Positions 17,124 through 27,765 are shown, counted from the stretch's first letter. The stretch: 33,639 nt of DNA from an uncultured Enterobacteriaceae bacterium (GCA_947631255.1 CANRKT010000040.1:1-33639), one strand, 5' to 3'. Numbers and translations: made by a program. The notes: generated from the letters alone by a model not told the origin.

Positions 17124-17141
17124 TGTAAACTTTTCTTTACC
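17124..17141. promoter_or_regulatory. Strong TyrR box upstream of tpl
   Basis: TGTAAA-N6-TTTACC differs from the TyrR consensus (TGTAAA-N6-TTTACA) at one base. It lies about 445 bases before the tpl start. In Erwinia herbicola and Citrobacter freundii, tpl is activated by tyrosine-bound TyrR from boxes far upstream, so the long distance is in keeping with a looping arrangement. Weaker boxes nearer the promoter are expected but I could not pick them out. Confidence 0.65.
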
Positions 17142-17584
17142 GCTTAATCCTCTCTACGACGAATAGAGTGAGCTTAATCACTTATCAATAGCTAAAAAGT
17201 GATACTGGCATCACATAATTTTGGTATAAAAATACAATCACGTTAATATAAAAAGGTTCTGGAACGTTTAGTTTTCATCTTATTTTCTATTACAGCCCTT
17301 CTTTATTCATTCAATAACTAAAAACAAAAATATTAACGTTTTGATTATGGTAGATATCATCGTCCTGTATACCCTTTAAACCACTCACATTTTTATCTTT
17401 ACAGTTTTTATTGTTATTGGAATTTATTAATACTGATTCGAGTATTGTTTAACAGATTAAATTTTTGCATAGTGAAATCACATTAATTCTCATTAAAAAA
17501 GCAACGAACTGTTGCCTCCTAATGTTCATTAATAACTGCGAATCACACCCTATTAATACAATAACGATTAACTGGAGTATATAA

Positions 17585-18955
<1,371 letters not shown>

Positions 18956-18976
18956 TATTTAAAAATGCCATACGAT

Positions 18977-19012
18977 AAATGATTTCTTTTTATTCTTAAA
19001 AAGAAATCATTT
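18977..19012 (+). terminator. Long AT-rich hairpin between tpl and tutB
   Basis: AAATGATTTCTTTTT (18977-18991) and AAAAAGAAATCATTT (18998-19012) form a perfect 15-bp stem with a 6-base loop, 22 bases after the tpl stop. A short T-rich tract follows. It may cut transcription between tpl and tutB so that the enzyme is made in excess of the permease. Confidence 0.55.
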
Positions 19013-19090
19013 TCGGTTTTATAAATAAAAATCAACCGTAATTTAAGTCTTCTAATGATGAGCAATCAATACTCAGAAGGAGTATTTATC

Positions 19091-20353
19091 ATGGATGTTA
19101 ATATCTTTAAATCAAAGAATTCGCCGGGATTAATAAATGGAGCAGTGCTGGTCGTTGCAACGGTGGTGGGTGGCGGTATGTTCTCTCTCCCTATTGCGAC
19201 GGCCGGAATTTGGTTTCCCGGAGCGACGCTCATTCTAATTGCTATTTCTATCATGATGCTATTAACCGGACTCATGCTGGTTGAAGTTAACTTACACTAT
19301 AAAGCTGGAGCCAGTTTTAACACTTTCACACAAGACTTATTAGGTAATAAATGGAATGTTATTGTCGGCATTTCCTTTGGCTTTGTACTCTATATCTTGA
19401 CCTATGCCTTTATTTCCGGTTCAGCCGCAGTGATGTCGATGACTATCTTCAAATATCATGGGTTTCACTTCCCGGCAAATATATCAGTGGTGATCGTCAC
19501 TATGCTGGTTGGCGTTATAGCATGGTATAGCTCACTGTTGGTTGGCCGTATTACTGTGGTGCTGATTGTCGGTAAATTTATCGCCTTTTTCTCCATTTTT
19601 CCTTTATTAATAAATCATATCGAATCCGATAAGTTGATCGATAGCGTCAAGTTTGCACTACCAGATACTGAATATCTTCCCTATATCCTGATGACACTAC
19701 CGTTCTGTATTATTTCATTCGGTTTCCATGGTAATGTCCCGAGTCTGGTGAAACTGTATGGTACCCATGGCGTACGTAACATTGTACGTTCTATCGTTAT
19801 TGGTACCCTGTTTTCCTTGCTACTCTATATCTTCTGGCTAACCGTCACAATGGGGAATATCAGTCGTGCTGAATTCCCAGCAATTATTGCCAAAGGCGGA
19901 AATATCGATGTATTTGTGGAAGCAATCAGCGGATTATTTACCAGTCAATATATGGATTTGACCCTGACGTTCTTTGGTAATTTTGCGGTAGCCAGTTCAT
20001 TATTAGCGGCAACGCTGGGTCTGTTTGATTATATTGCCGATCTGTTCCACTTCTCAAATAACGGCACAGGTCGACTAAAAACGGCGCTGGTGACGTACTT
20101 TCCTCCTGCCGCGGTATGCTTCTTCTTCCCCAACGGTTTCACTTATGCCATTGGCTTTGCAGGCCTGGCATTCACCATCTGGAGCGTGATCCTTCCCCCT
20201 TTCTTAGTTAAAGCCGCCCGCAAGCGGTTTACCACGGCACACTATACCGCCCCCTGTAATAACGTGGTTCTTAACCTCGTCATTTTTATCGGGGGAATTG
20301 TTTATTTGACTGTCGTGCTGGATGTTTTCGGCCTGCTTCCTACTTTTCGCTAG
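19091..20353 (+). CDS. tutB: Aromatic amino acid permease, TutB-like tyrosine transporter
   Basis: A 420-residue inner-membrane proton symporter of the HAAAP family (TyrP, Mtr, TnaB, TutB) with about eleven helices. The first helix region NGAVLVVATVVGGGMFSLP is the family hallmark, and FCIISFGFHGNVPSLVKLYG in the middle is typical of aromatic amino acid permeases. The frame is open to 19055, but the ATG at 19091 follows AGAAGGAG at 8 bases and gives the normal N-terminus. Its position 135 bases after tpl matches Erwinia herbicola tutB, which imports tyrosine for the lyase. TnaB- or TyrP-like specificity cannot be excluded from sequence alone, but the neighbour makes tyrosine most likely. Confidence 0.88.
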   Translation: MDVNIFKSKNSPGLINGAVLVVATVVGGGMFSLPIATAGIWFPGATLILIAISIMMLLTGLMLVEVNLHYKAGASFNTFTQDLLGNKWNVIVGISFGFVLYILTYAFISGSAAVMSMTIFKYHGFHFPANISVVIVTMLVGVIAWYSSLLVGRITVVLIVGKFIAFFSIFPLLINHIESDKLIDSVKFALPDTEYLPYILMTLPFCIISFGFHGNVPSLVKLYGTHGVRNIVRSIVIGTLFSLLLYIFWLTVTMGNISRAEFPAIIAKGGNIDVFVEAISGLFTSQYMDLTLTFFGNFAVASSLLAATLGLFDYIADLFHFSNNGTGRLKTALVTYFPPAAVCFFFPNGFTYAIGFAGLAFTIWSVILPPFLVKAARKRFTTAHYTAPCNNVVLNLVIFIGGIVYLTVVLDVFGLLPTFR

Positions 20354-20567
20354 TTGGGAAGAAATGGAAATATCTTACTGATTTGATGGGCTCTGATTGC
20401 CCGTAATGCGTCAGCATTGCGACGAATATCGTAGGAAAATTGATTATCTTAGCCTTGCATTGTTTGTCACGATGCTGGCAGAGCAGCTCAACCTACTGGT
20501 GATAGACGGACGGTATGAATAGAGGAACTCTTGGATTGCCGCAGGGAGCGGCAACCACAAAGAGAGT

Positions 20568-20599
20568 TAGATGTATTGGGAATACAATACATCTAGTTT
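20568..20599 (+). terminator. Hairpin with T run between tutB and the antiporter gene
   Basis: TAGATGTATTG (20568-20578) pairs perfectly with CAATACATCTA (20585-20595), and GTTTT follows on the plus strand. It lies 14 bases beyond the stop of the leftward antiporter gene and could also stop that transcript. A second stem, TTGCCGC/GCGGCAA, is at 20536-20554. The rest of 20354-20609 shows nothing recognisable. Confidence 0.45.
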
Positions 20600-20609
20600 T
20601 CCTCAAAAA

Positions 20610-22220
20610 TCACGATATCCAGCGCTCTTGCAGCAAATCGAGCTCATGTAGCAATGCACGTGCAACATCATCTGTCAGACGCTTATTCCGTACTTCATAT
20701 TGAATGACCTGACGTTCAGCTAAAATTGTCGTAAGCCATATTTCACGCTCTATCTTCAAATTAATGCTTGCCTGCTCCCGTTCAATTTGACTCGTATTTA
20801 AATATTTAGCGTTATTTAAACGGTTTTTATAAATCACAGCAATACTATCCACTATTTCATTAAAGTCTGATGAGTTAGCCGTCTTAGATGTTTCTTTAAA
20901 TGAATGAATCGCATTGAGAGCCGCAGCCGTCGCTTTTTCTCGTGCTTGCCATTCTTGCGTAGTCGTCTCTTTTCCATTGTTTTGCTTCAAACCTTTTAGC
21001 ACGAAAGGCAGTGAAACACTGGCCACTAGCAATGATAAAATAATGACTGTTGCAGCAATAAAAATGAGGAGATCTCGAGCAGGAAATTCTTCACCATTGC
21101 TTAAAACTAAAGGTATGGATAGTACACCCGCGAGGGTGATGGAGCCACGTACGCCAGATAATGCCGTCAGTACTACGATACGTATTGGCTGCCGTTTACG
21201 CCCAATCAGTAATATCGTACCTACCCAGATAAAACGGATAACAATCAAGGCCACGACGACCAGCAGAGAGTATATAATCAACCAATCAGAGTTGATATGC
21301 CCTGTCATTTCAACCACATGGGATGCCTGCTTGAAAATAGCCGGCAATTGTTCTCCCAGTAAAATAAACATCGCTGTATTGAGTGTAAACTGAATCAATT
21401 TCCATACAGAATTACGTCTCAATTGCGTGGTAGGCTTACTAAGGTGAGACAACTCCCAACGGCTCATCACAATACCTGCGGCAACTACAGCAAGCACCCC
21501 TGAGCCCCCCACTTTCTCAGCCAAGAAATAGGCTGCAAATGGGATAAGCAGACTAAAAAGAATTTGACTGCTAGAGTCTTCGCTTAACCGTTTATTCACA
21601 AAATAGTCTAAGTAGTTGGCGACATATGACAGAGACAGGCCAATGACAACACCTGCAACAACTAACCAACTAAAATCAAAAACGGCGTATTCCAACGAAA
21701 AACTACTGGTTGCAATCGCCGCAATCGCAAAGCGCATGCATACCAGCCCTGATGCATCATTGAGTAATGATTCTCCTTCTAGAATTTGCATCAACCGCTT
21801 AGGCAAAGGCACATTACGCGTAATGGCCGTAATTGCAACCGGGTCCGTCGGGGACAAAATAGCTGCCAGCGCAAATGCAGCTGGTAACGGGATCACCGGA
21901 ATAAGCCAATGTAGTAGATAACCAAGGCCAAATACCGTAAACACCACCAAGCCCATAGCAAGGCTTAATATCGAACGAATATTCTGAAAAAAACCCTGTT
22001 TTTGTATTTGCCAGGCATCCCAAAAAAGCAAAGGCGGCAAAAATAAAAACATGAACAAATTAGGATCTAGTTTTACCCCGCTGCCACCAGCCATAGCAAT
22101 GATATAGCCAATTGATATTTGAATCAGTGGGCTGGGTATTTTTTTGGGGAGAATTCTGACGCATACTGAACTGACGATGATGGCAGCCAGAAAGATTAAA
22201 ATCACACGTAAATCAATCAT
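20610..22220 (-). CDS. Na+/H+ antiporter, CPA1 family
   Basis: A 536-residue monovalent cation/proton antiporter of the inner membrane. About twelve helices fill residues 1-410, followed by a cytoplasmic tail of about 125 residues rich in charged helices (from GLKQNNGKE onward). The CPA1 ion-binding signature SPTDPVAI and the following EGESLLNDASG are intact, as are FLPPLLFWDAW and the GVRGSITLAGVLSIPL helix. The family includes YjcE (CvrA) and eukaryotic NHE relatives and is used for sodium and pH homeostasis. It stands alone, with an AT-rich leader on the right; the start codon has only a weak ribosome site. Assignment to CPA1 is firm; a specific gene symbol is not. Confidence 0.9.
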   Translation of the reverse strand: MIDLRVILIFLAAIIVSSVCVRILPKKIPSPLIQISIGYIIAMAGGSGVKLDPNLFMFLFLPPLLFWDAWQIQKQGFFQNIRSILSLAMGLVVFTVFGLGYLLHWLIPVIPLPAAFALAAILSPTDPVAITAITRNVPLPKRLMQILEGESLLNDASGLVCMRFAIAAIATSSFSLEYAVFDFSWLVVAGVVIGLSLSYVANYLDYFVNKRLSEDSSSQILFSLLIPFAAYFLAEKVGGSGVLAVVAAGIVMSRWELSHLSKPTTQLRRNSVWKLIQFTLNTAMFILLGEQLPAIFKQASHVVEMTGHINSDWLIIYSLLVVVALIVIRFIWVGTILLIGRKRQPIRIVVLTALSGVRGSITLAGVLSIPLVLSNGEEFPARDLLIFIAATVIILSLLVASVSLPFVLKGLKQNNGKETTTQEWQAREKATAAALNAIHSFKETSKTANSSDFNEIVDSIAVIYKNRLNNAKYLNTSQIEREQASINLKIEREIWLTTILAERQVIQYEVRNKRLTDDVARALLHELDLLQERWIS

Positions 22221-22489
22221 TATCTATCACTTTACGAATAAAATACTATTGCATTAATATACGTTGAAATGCTGAATTTAAAAAATCCAAATCCATACAA
22301 AATGATCCCATTTAAATATTTTTCAGCAGCGATCTATTGGGCTTTCTTATATGATTCATAGAGATCGCTTCAATTTTCTCAGCGCAAGTTCAAGCCAGGA
22401 TATGGTGTTTTCTCAGCAAGTGCGAAGCAGTACTCATCGGAGCCTTGCCGTGTTAGCATTGCGAGCACTATGAGAACGCTCCCCGGAAA

Positions 22490-22728
22490 AAGAATTCGTC
22501 CAGAAAAATACTCCAAGTGCCAACCGGAACCTTTGAACTCTCCACTCCACATCCCGCGATCGTAACGGCACTTTTGAGCCTCAACGGGTCAAAAAGCATC
22601 AGGCCACGCTTTCCGATGAGATCGAGCGCAAGATCATCCATATGTTCGTACTGGGCATGAGTTACCAAGATATCAGCCAGGAAATTGATAACCTCAGCGT
22701 CTCCAGCGCCACTCATGGAAATCGTTAA
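22490..22728 (+). pseudogene. IS256-family transposase fragment, frameshifted
   Basis: A piece of a Mutator-type (IS256) transposase. One frame reads NSSRKILQVPTGTFELSTP (from 22493); from 22552 a shifted frame reads SRDRNGTFEPQRVKKHQ and then DEIERKIIHMFVLGMSY and QDISQEI. This corresponds to the well-known ELxTPRDRNGxFEPQ...LGMSYxDI core. Both ends of the transposase are missing, and no terminal inverted repeats were seen. The right end runs directly into the broken uxaA gene, so the insertion or a later deletion through it probably destroyed uxaA. The bases 22221-22489 to its left show no recognisable gene. Confidence 0.75.
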
Positions 22729-23099
22729 TCACACTGACCGTTTTTTCACACCTATCTTCGTCATGGCAATGACTCATCAGGATCTGCTGCTTGTGCCGGA
22801 TATTTAGTGAGCTTTGGTTGATATTGATGCTTATTAATCTCATTAAGATTGGTTTTGATATTCTGTGAGTGAATAGATTCACCTTCAGCAATATCAACCA
22901 AAGCATGTCCAATAGGCAGACTATATGTAATCATATTTTGTCCGTGGGCAATCAGCTCTAAGGTCATTTTATGCCCACGAACCACTGATTACTGAACAAT
23001 AATAAATCGACAGTCTAAATCCAGTGACTGACCTTTATCCACATCACGCAAGGCGACAGCAACGTTATCCAGCGGATCTATTTTAATCAGTTTTTGCAT
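22718..23099 (-). pseudogene. uxaA: Altronate dehydratase uxaA, two pieces fused by deletion
   Basis: Starting with ATG at 23099, ten bases after the uxaB stop, the frame reads MQKLIKIDPLDNVAVALRD as in UxaA, meets an in-frame TAA at about 22990-22992, and continues in the same frame with VVRGHKMTLEL, YSLPIGHALVDIAEGE and KYPAQAAD. At about 22785 the frame changes and reads QILMSHCHDE, then EKTVSVINDF, which matches a segment about 230 residues further on in E. coli UxaA (QLLMDHCRDE...VNDF). The rest of the gene is absent and an IS256 fragment abuts it. So there are an internal deletion of about 0.7 kb, a loss of the 3' half, a nonsense codon and a frameshift. The product would have converted altronate to 2-keto-3-deoxygluconate. 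Confidence 0.88.
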
Positions 23100-23109
23100 C
23101 AAAAGACCT

Positions 23110-24558
23110 TTAACAATGAGCGGCCAAAGCAGTTCTCATACCACTATCAATAATAACCTGCAGTTGTTCCGTTACATTTTCAGCTAGCTGGGGAACCTGA
23201 TTAAGATCTTCTCCCCAATGGGCACTGTCTGCTAATACTTGTTCAACCAGTTGAGCTACGGATAACCTTCCCTCGGCCACTTTCCCCCACAAAATTTGAA
23301 AACGCTCAAGCCAATAGGCATCATCCTGGAGTGGGTAAGATTCGCCATCGCGCTCACCACGGTAAAATGCCAGCAGCGCGGCTAAGGCAAATGTCAGACG
23401 TGCAGGTACAGTCCCGTTCTTTTTCTGATTAGCCAGTAACTGCGGAAGAATACGGGTACGGAACTTAGTCATCCCATTAAGAGAAATAGACAGTAGTTGA
23501 TGCTGAATAAAAGGGTTCCGGAAACGACTCAGCACCGCGTGAGAAAAAGAGTTAAGCTCATCAGCGGGTAAATCCAGCATCGGGACTATCTCTTGTGCAA
23601 TAGTTAACTCAACAAAGCGACTCACCTGCTCATCAGCCATAGCTTCACCTACGGTATTCATTCCCGCAATAAAAGCCACCGGAACCAGCGCTGTGTGGGC
23701 ACCATTAAGAATCGCCACTTTTTGTTCTTTATAAGGCTTAATATCATCCACAATACGAATATTTAACGGATACTGATCTAAACGTAACTCTTGTGCCAGC
23801 CACTGTGGACCCTGGATAACAAATAAATAAAAATATTCAGCGGTATCAAGAAAGCGGTCCTGATAGCCGAGTTCTGACTCGAGCGCTGCGACTTCATCCT
23901 TGGGATAGCCTGTCACAATACGGTCAACTAACGTTGAACAAAATGTATTATGCTGCGTTAGCCAGACAGTAAACTCTTCGCCAAGCTGCCACTGCTGAGC
24001 ATAGCGCAGTACCAGTTCCTGTAATGCATCGCCGTTATAATCAATCAGTTCACAGGGGAGTAATACCCAACCTTTATCTCCCGCACCGGAAAAATGGCTA
24101 AAACGTTCATAAAGCAAACGGGTTAATTTAGCTGGGAAAGAGGATGGTGGCGTATCGCTAAATGCATCACTTTCAACATAAGCAATACCTGCTTCCGTGG
24201 TATTAGAAAATACCCAGCGTATATTAGGATCACGAGCCAGTGCCAGATAGGCATCAAAATCCTGATAAACATTAATTTCGCGGGTAACAGAACGAATCAG
24301 ACGTGTATCACGAACTGTCTCTCCCTGCTCATTTAAGCCACGAACAACTGTGGTGTATAAACCATCTTGTGTATTTAGCGATGGAGACGGGTAATCAATT
24401 GGGCGAACAATCACAATTCCGGCATTCAGGTCGGTATGCTCATTAAGAAAATCCAGCTGCCAGTCAATAAAGGCGCGTAGAAAATTACCCTCGCCAAATT
24501 GGATGATTTTTTCTGGATGGCTGCGTCCGGGAAAATTATTGCGGTTTAGCGTCAACAT
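23110..24558 (-). CDS. uxaB: Tagaturonate reductase (altronate oxidoreductase)
   Basis: UxaB reduces D-tagaturonate to D-altronate with NADH, the second step of galacturonate catabolism. The 482 residues match E. coli UxaB (483). The N-terminal Rossmann part contains [17 protein letters not shown], and the catalytic C-terminal domain holds [20 protein letters not shown], with the key Lys and His of the polyol dehydrogenase family. The start follows GGTGAG. It lies 147 bases after uxaC with a hairpin between, and its stop is ten bases before the uxaA pseudogene, so the original operon was uxaC-uxaB-uxaA. With uxaA lost, the enzyme's product has no visible next enzyme in this window. Confidence 0.95.
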   Translation of the reverse strand: MLTLNRNNFPGRSHPEKIIQFGEGNFLRAFIDWQLDFLNEHTDLNAGIVIVRPIDYPSPSLNTQDGLYTTVVRGLNEQGETVRDTRLIRSVTREINVYQDFDAYLALARDPNIRWVFSNTTEAGIAYVESDAFSDTPPSSFPAKLTRLLYERFSHFSGAGDKGWVLLPCELIDYNGDALQELVLRYAQQWQLGEEFTVWLTQHNTFCSTLVDRIVTGYPKDEVAALESELGYQDRFLDTAEYFYLFVIQGPQWLAQELRLDQYPLNIRIVDDIKPYKEQKVAILNGAHTALVPVAFIAGMNTVGEAMADEQVSRFVELTIAQEIVPMLDLPADELNSFSHAVLSRFRNPFIQHQLLSISLNGMTKFRTRILPQLLANQKKNGTVPARLTFALAALLAFYRGERDGESYPLQDDAYWLERFQILWGKVAEGRLSVAQLVEQVLADSAHWGEDLNQVPQLAENVTEQLQVIIDSGMRTALAAHC

Positions 24559-24654
24559 AAAAACTCACCTTAAAATATGAAATAAGATGCAGAAATACCT
24601 CCGCATCTATGGCGAGATATTCAGTATCTAAATATTTAATAATTACTGTCATGA

Positions 24655-24689
24655 TCTATGGCTATCATATTAATGATGACAGCCATAGA
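24655..24689 (-). terminator. Intercistronic hairpin between uxaC and uxaB
   Basis: TCTATGGCT (24655-24663) pairs with AGCCATAGA (24681-24689), and inside it ATCAT pairs with ATGAT. The stem is long and has a 3-base bulge. No U run follows on the minus strand, so it more likely tunes message stability than ends transcription. Confidence 0.45.
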
Positions 24690-24705
24690 AATTTGAGATT
24701 ACAAA

Positions 24706-26118
24706 CTACGATAGTTCAATTGAAAAATACTGTTCAGCATTATCAAAACAGATATTTTTCACCATATTACCCAGTAGTTCGATATCAGCTGGTGCTTCGC
24801 CATCCTGAACCCAACGACCTATCATTTGGCACAAAATACGACGGAAATACTCATGACGGGTATAAGAAAGGAAACTACGGCTGTCAGTGAGCATGCCAAC
24901 AAAACGACTTAGCAGACCGAGGTTAGCCAGCTGTGTCATTTGGCGCTGCATACCATCCTTCTGATCGTTAAACCACCAGCCGGAACCAAACTGCATTTTT
25001 CCTGGGGTACCCTCCCCCTGGAAATTACCTACCATAGTACCGATAGTTTCGTTATCGCCTGGGTTCAGGCAGTACAGAATCGTTTTCGGTAATGAATTAT
25101 TTCTTGCCTGAGCATCCAGCAAACGAGAAAGAGGTTCAGCGACCGGCTGATCATTAATCGAATCAAAGCCAACATCCGGGCCAAGCGTATGGAGCATACG
25201 AGTGTTGTTATTACGCAAAGCACCAATATGATACTGCTGAACCCACTCGCGACGTTGATATTCGCTGCCTAAAAATAGCAGTACTGCTGTTCTGAACTGA
25301 GCAATTTCTTCTTTCGTTGGCAATGAACCGTTCAAACGGCGAGATAAAATAGCATCCAGTGTTGGCTCATCAGCTTCACCATAAACCACCACATCCAGCG
25401 CGTGATCGGATACTTTGCAACCGTGGGCCGCAAAATGGTCCATGCGTTTTTTCAGAGCATCGCACAGCGAACTAAAGTCAGTGATCTCAGTATCTGCTGC
25501 CTGCCCCAGGAGTGTCAGATAATCATTGAAACCCGGAGCTTCTATATTAAATGCTTTGTCAGGCCGCCAGCTTGGTAAAACTTTAATTGAAAAGCTGGTA
25601 TCTAATGCAATAGCACGGTGATGTTCAAGAGAATCAATGGGATCATCCGTCGTACCGACCATTTTCACATTCATTTGCTGCATAATGCCGCGAGCACTAA
25701 AGTGGTCTTGCTCTAGTAATGAATTACAGCGCTGCCAGATATCTTCCGCTGTTGACGGAGATAATAGTTTGTCAGTAATACCAAATGGACGACGTAGTTC
25801 CAAGTGAGTCCAGTGATAGAGTGGGTTACCAATGGTATGCGGTACGGTATCTGCCCAAGCACTAAATTTTTCCCAGTCTGTTGCATCACCGGTACAGAAT
25901 CGCTCAGCGACCCCATTAGTACGCATTGCCCGCCATTTATAATGATCGCCTTTCAACCAGATATCATACAAATTTTTAAAACGCGTATTTTTAGCAATAT
26001 GTTCAGGGGGTAAATGGCAATGATAATCAAAAATCGGCTGGTCTTTGGCATAGTCATGATACAAGCGACGTGAAAACTCAGTATCCAGCAAAAAATCTTC
26101 AGTTAAAAACAAAGACAT
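24706..26118 (-). CDS. uxaC: Glucuronate/galacturonate isomerase
   Basis: UxaC isomerises D-glucuronate to D-fructuronate and D-galacturonate to D-tagaturonate. It is an amidohydrolase-fold enzyme of 470 residues, identical in length to the E. coli protein. [13 protein letters not shown] carries the metal-site histidines; [32 protein letters not shown] and [20 protein letters not shown] are all conserved. The frame is open to 26157, but the ATG at 26118 follows AAGGAAC and restores the family N-terminus ([14 protein letters not shown]). It is the first gene of the uxaC-uxaB-(uxaA) operon and is preceded by a leader with a terminator-like structure and a CRP-type promoter. Confidence 0.97.
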   Translation of the reverse strand: MSLFLTEDFLLDTEFSRRLYHDYAKDQPIFDYHCHLPPEHIAKNTRFKNLYDIWLKGDHYKWRAMRTNGVAERFCTGDATDWEKFSAWADTVPHTIGNPLYHWTHLELRRPFGITDKLLSPSTAEDIWQRCNSLLEQDHFSARGIMQQMNVKMVGTTDDPIDSLEHHRAIALDTSFSIKVLPSWRPDKAFNIEAPGFNDYLTLLGQAADTEITDFSSLCDALKKRMDHFAAHGCKVSDHALDVVVYGEADEPTLDAILSRRLNGSLPTKEEIAQFRTAVLLFLGSEYQRREWVQQYHIGALRNNNTRMLHTLGPDVGFDSINDQPVAEPLSRLLDAQARNNSLPKTILYCLNPGDNETIGTMVGNFQGEGTPGKMQFGSGWWFNDQKDGMQRQMTQLANLGLLSRFVGMLTDSRSFLSYTRHEYFRRILCQMIGRWVQDGEAPADIELLGNMVKNICFDNAEQYFSIELS

Positions 26119-26233
26119 ATCAAGTTCCTTATCTTGTTGGAGATATAAAACTAACATTCACAATGCCAAGTTATTATACCAGCCCTTCATGCAGCTCATC
26201 GTTTCCTCAGGGACATCACATCAGGGAAACCAC

Positions 26234-26281
26234 AAAAAAAAACCTTATTAATTAAGGTTAACCACAATAAACCTTAATTAA
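26234..26281 (-). promoter_or_regulatory. Putative terminator/antiterminator in the uxaC leader
   Basis: Read leftward, three segments can pair in two exclusive ways. Segment 1, TTAATTAAGGTT (26281-26270), pairs perfectly over 12 bases with segment 2, AACCTTAATTAA (26259-26248). The first seven bases of segment 2 can instead pair with segment 3, TAAGGTT (26247-26241), giving a 7-bp stem with a 5-base loop followed at once by seven more T (26240-26234), a textbook intrinsic terminator. The structure lies 116-163 bases before uxaC and just inside the predicted transcript. Nothing else is transcribed leftward into it, so a stop for another gene is unlikely. A nine-codon frame (TTG at 26287 to TAA at 26258), preceded by AAAGGA, covers segment 1. 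Confidence 0.55.
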
Positions 26282-26304
26282 AAGCAATAAATATCCTTTC
26301 CAAT

Positions 26305-26347
26305 ATTATGGCTTAACCAAAAATTCTCTTTTGTGATGGTTCTCATC
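26305..26347 (-). promoter_or_regulatory. uxaC operon promoter with CRP site
   Basis: Read leftward, CATAAT at 26310-26305 is a good -10. A CRP-like site, TGTGA-N6-TCATC on the plus strand (26332-26347), is centred about 41 bases before the start this -10 would give, the class II activation position. No clear -35 is needed for such a promoter. TATACCAG at 26175-26182, nearer uxaC, resembles half of an ExuR operator. The remaining bases up to exuR hold the exuR promoter. Confidence 0.5.
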
Positions 26348-26553
26348 TTTTTTGAAAGGTATAACATCTTTTGGTGCTGATTGAGATTCACATGAAAATG
26401 TAACCTACCGCTAACCAGTGGATGGCTTAACTCACGCAACACTGACTAGACTGAATCAATACGCTGCCGGTAGAGATAAAGAAAACGTTGTTCCTTAACT
26501 GTTTTTTGAACCGCCCACTATGACAGGAGTAGGTTTCATTATTAAAAATAGAG

Positions 26554-26559
26554 TATACT
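26554..26559 (+). promoter_or_regulatory. Possible -10 of exuR
   Basis: TATACT lies about 95 bases before the exuR start, within an AT-rich stretch (GAGTATACTTTG). The central TATAC could also belong to an ExuR/UxuR-type operator, which would make the gene self-regulated. No strong -35 is seen. Confidence 0.35.
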
Positions 26560-26654
26560 TTGCAGGCGATGTAACAATTTTAAAGCAAAGAGTAATTCAC
26601 GTTAGACTATTCATTTGATAGTCCTATCAGCAGCACAACTCAAGAGCATTGATC

Positions 26655-27425
26655 ATGGAATTAATCGAAACGAGCCGGCTATACCAACAACTGGCCTCAA
26701 CGTTAAAACAGCGTCTTGAATCTGGTATCTACCCTGTCGGAGAAAAGCTGCCTGCTGAACGTTTAATTGCTGAAGAAATGAATGTGAGCCGTACCGTTGT
26801 TCGTGAAGCTATTATCATGCTGGAGGTTGAAGGGTACGTTGAAGTCCGCAAGGGTTCTGGTATTCATGTTATCGCCAATCAACAAAAAAAACTGATTACG
26901 CCTGATAACTCGTTTGAATTTGGCTCCGTAGGCCCCTTTGAACTCCTGCAGGCCCGGCAGTTAATTGAGTGCAACATCGCTGAATTTGCAGCGACTCAGG
27001 TCACTAAGCAAGATATTGTGCAGTTGATGGAAATCCAGGAAAAGGCGCTACAAGAAGACCGCCATCGTGACTCTGAGTGGGACCTGAAATTTCACGTTCA
27101 GATTGCTATGGCAACTCAAAATACCGTGATGATTACGATTGTAGAGAAGATGTGGAGCCAGCGGGTGCACAATCCATACTGGCGAAAACTACATGAGCAC
27201 ATTGATGACAAATCAATGGAAAGCTGGTGTGAAGACCACGATCGAATACTAAAAGCACTGATGCGTAAAGATCCCCATGAAGCAAAACTCGCGATGTGGG
27301 AGCATCTTGAAAAAACGAAAAAAATGCTATTTGATGCCACAACTGATGATTTTGAGTTTAACGTTGACCGGTATCTGTTTACTGATAACCCCGTCATCAA
27401 TATCAATTCAACTCCCTTGAAGTAG
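26655..27425 (+). CDS. exuR: Hexuronate utilisation repressor ExuR (GntR family, FadR subfamily)
   Basis: ExuR represses the hexuronate genes until galacturonate or glucuronate products release it. The 256 residues follow E. coli ExuR closely. The winged helix-turn-helix is at about residues 8-75 ([17 protein letters not shown], then [23 protein letters not shown] and [14 protein letters not shown]). The FCD effector domain (about 90-225) carries the metal/ligand residues in [15 protein letters not shown] and [25 protein letters not shown] at 26655 is chosen over a TTG two codons earlier. It is divergent from uxaC and lies next to the ExuT-like permease gene, so a local regulon is expected. 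It remains intact although uxaA is broken. Confidence 0.94.
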   Translation: MELIETSRLYQQLASTLKQRLESGIYPVGEKLPAERLIAEEMNVSRTVVREAIIMLEVEGYVEVRKGSGIHVIANQQKKLITPDNSFEFGSVGPFELLQARQLIECNIAEFAATQVTKQDIVQLMEIQEKALQEDRHRDSEWDLKFHVQIAMATQNTVMITIVEKMWSQRVHNPYWRKLHEHIDDKSMESWCEDHDRILKALMRKDPHEAKLAMWEHLEKTKKMLFDATTDDFEFNVDRYLFTDNPVININSTPLK

Positions 27426-27765
27426 GTCGTTAAATTTATCACCTGACGACGCTAACCAAATAAATTTTAAGATAAAATAATATTCTATTGCGGCATCTTA
27501 CCGATGCCAGAATAGTGCTTCCCCCCCCTCCATTTACCTTTTCCACTTCTATTTGAAACCGCAGGATGATTCTATCCATAGCCCAGCCAGACAATTCTGC
27601 AACATCAACCCATAGACCAACAACAATCATATTATACCAATTTTAACAAACAACCATTGCAAATAACCCTCCCTACACAACTCAAAAACACTCAAATAAA
27701 ATACCACGAAATATTCCATTTAAAATCAATGATATATATTGACCACATTCTTGTTGTCACAAATA

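Larger units (their letters stand above)
16770..17584. other. Long control and leader region between the enolase operon and tpl
   Basis: This 815-base stretch has no recognised gene. From the left it holds the enolase-operon palindromes; a strong ribosome site AAAAGGAG (16977-16984) before a 9-codon frame starting GTG at 16990 and ending TAA at 17016; a nested hairpin, CCATCTTC with GAAGGTGG enclosing CAGA/TCTG, at about 16998-17032; a 40-codon frame at 17044-17166 that also has a GGAGAG ribosome site; a TyrR box and a CRP-like site. From 17170 it becomes very AT-rich. A small GCAAC/GTTGC stem (17501-17515) lies just before tpl and on the minus strand is followed by T6. Confidence 0.4.

Noticed and set aside
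17495-17515. GCAAC/GTTGC stem followed by T6 on the minus strand
   Set aside because: Only five base pairs and no leftward transcript is expected there; too weak to call a terminator.
20914-21393. 159-codon frame on the plus strand
   Set aside because: Antisense shadow of the Na+/H+ antiporter gene; no protein-like features.
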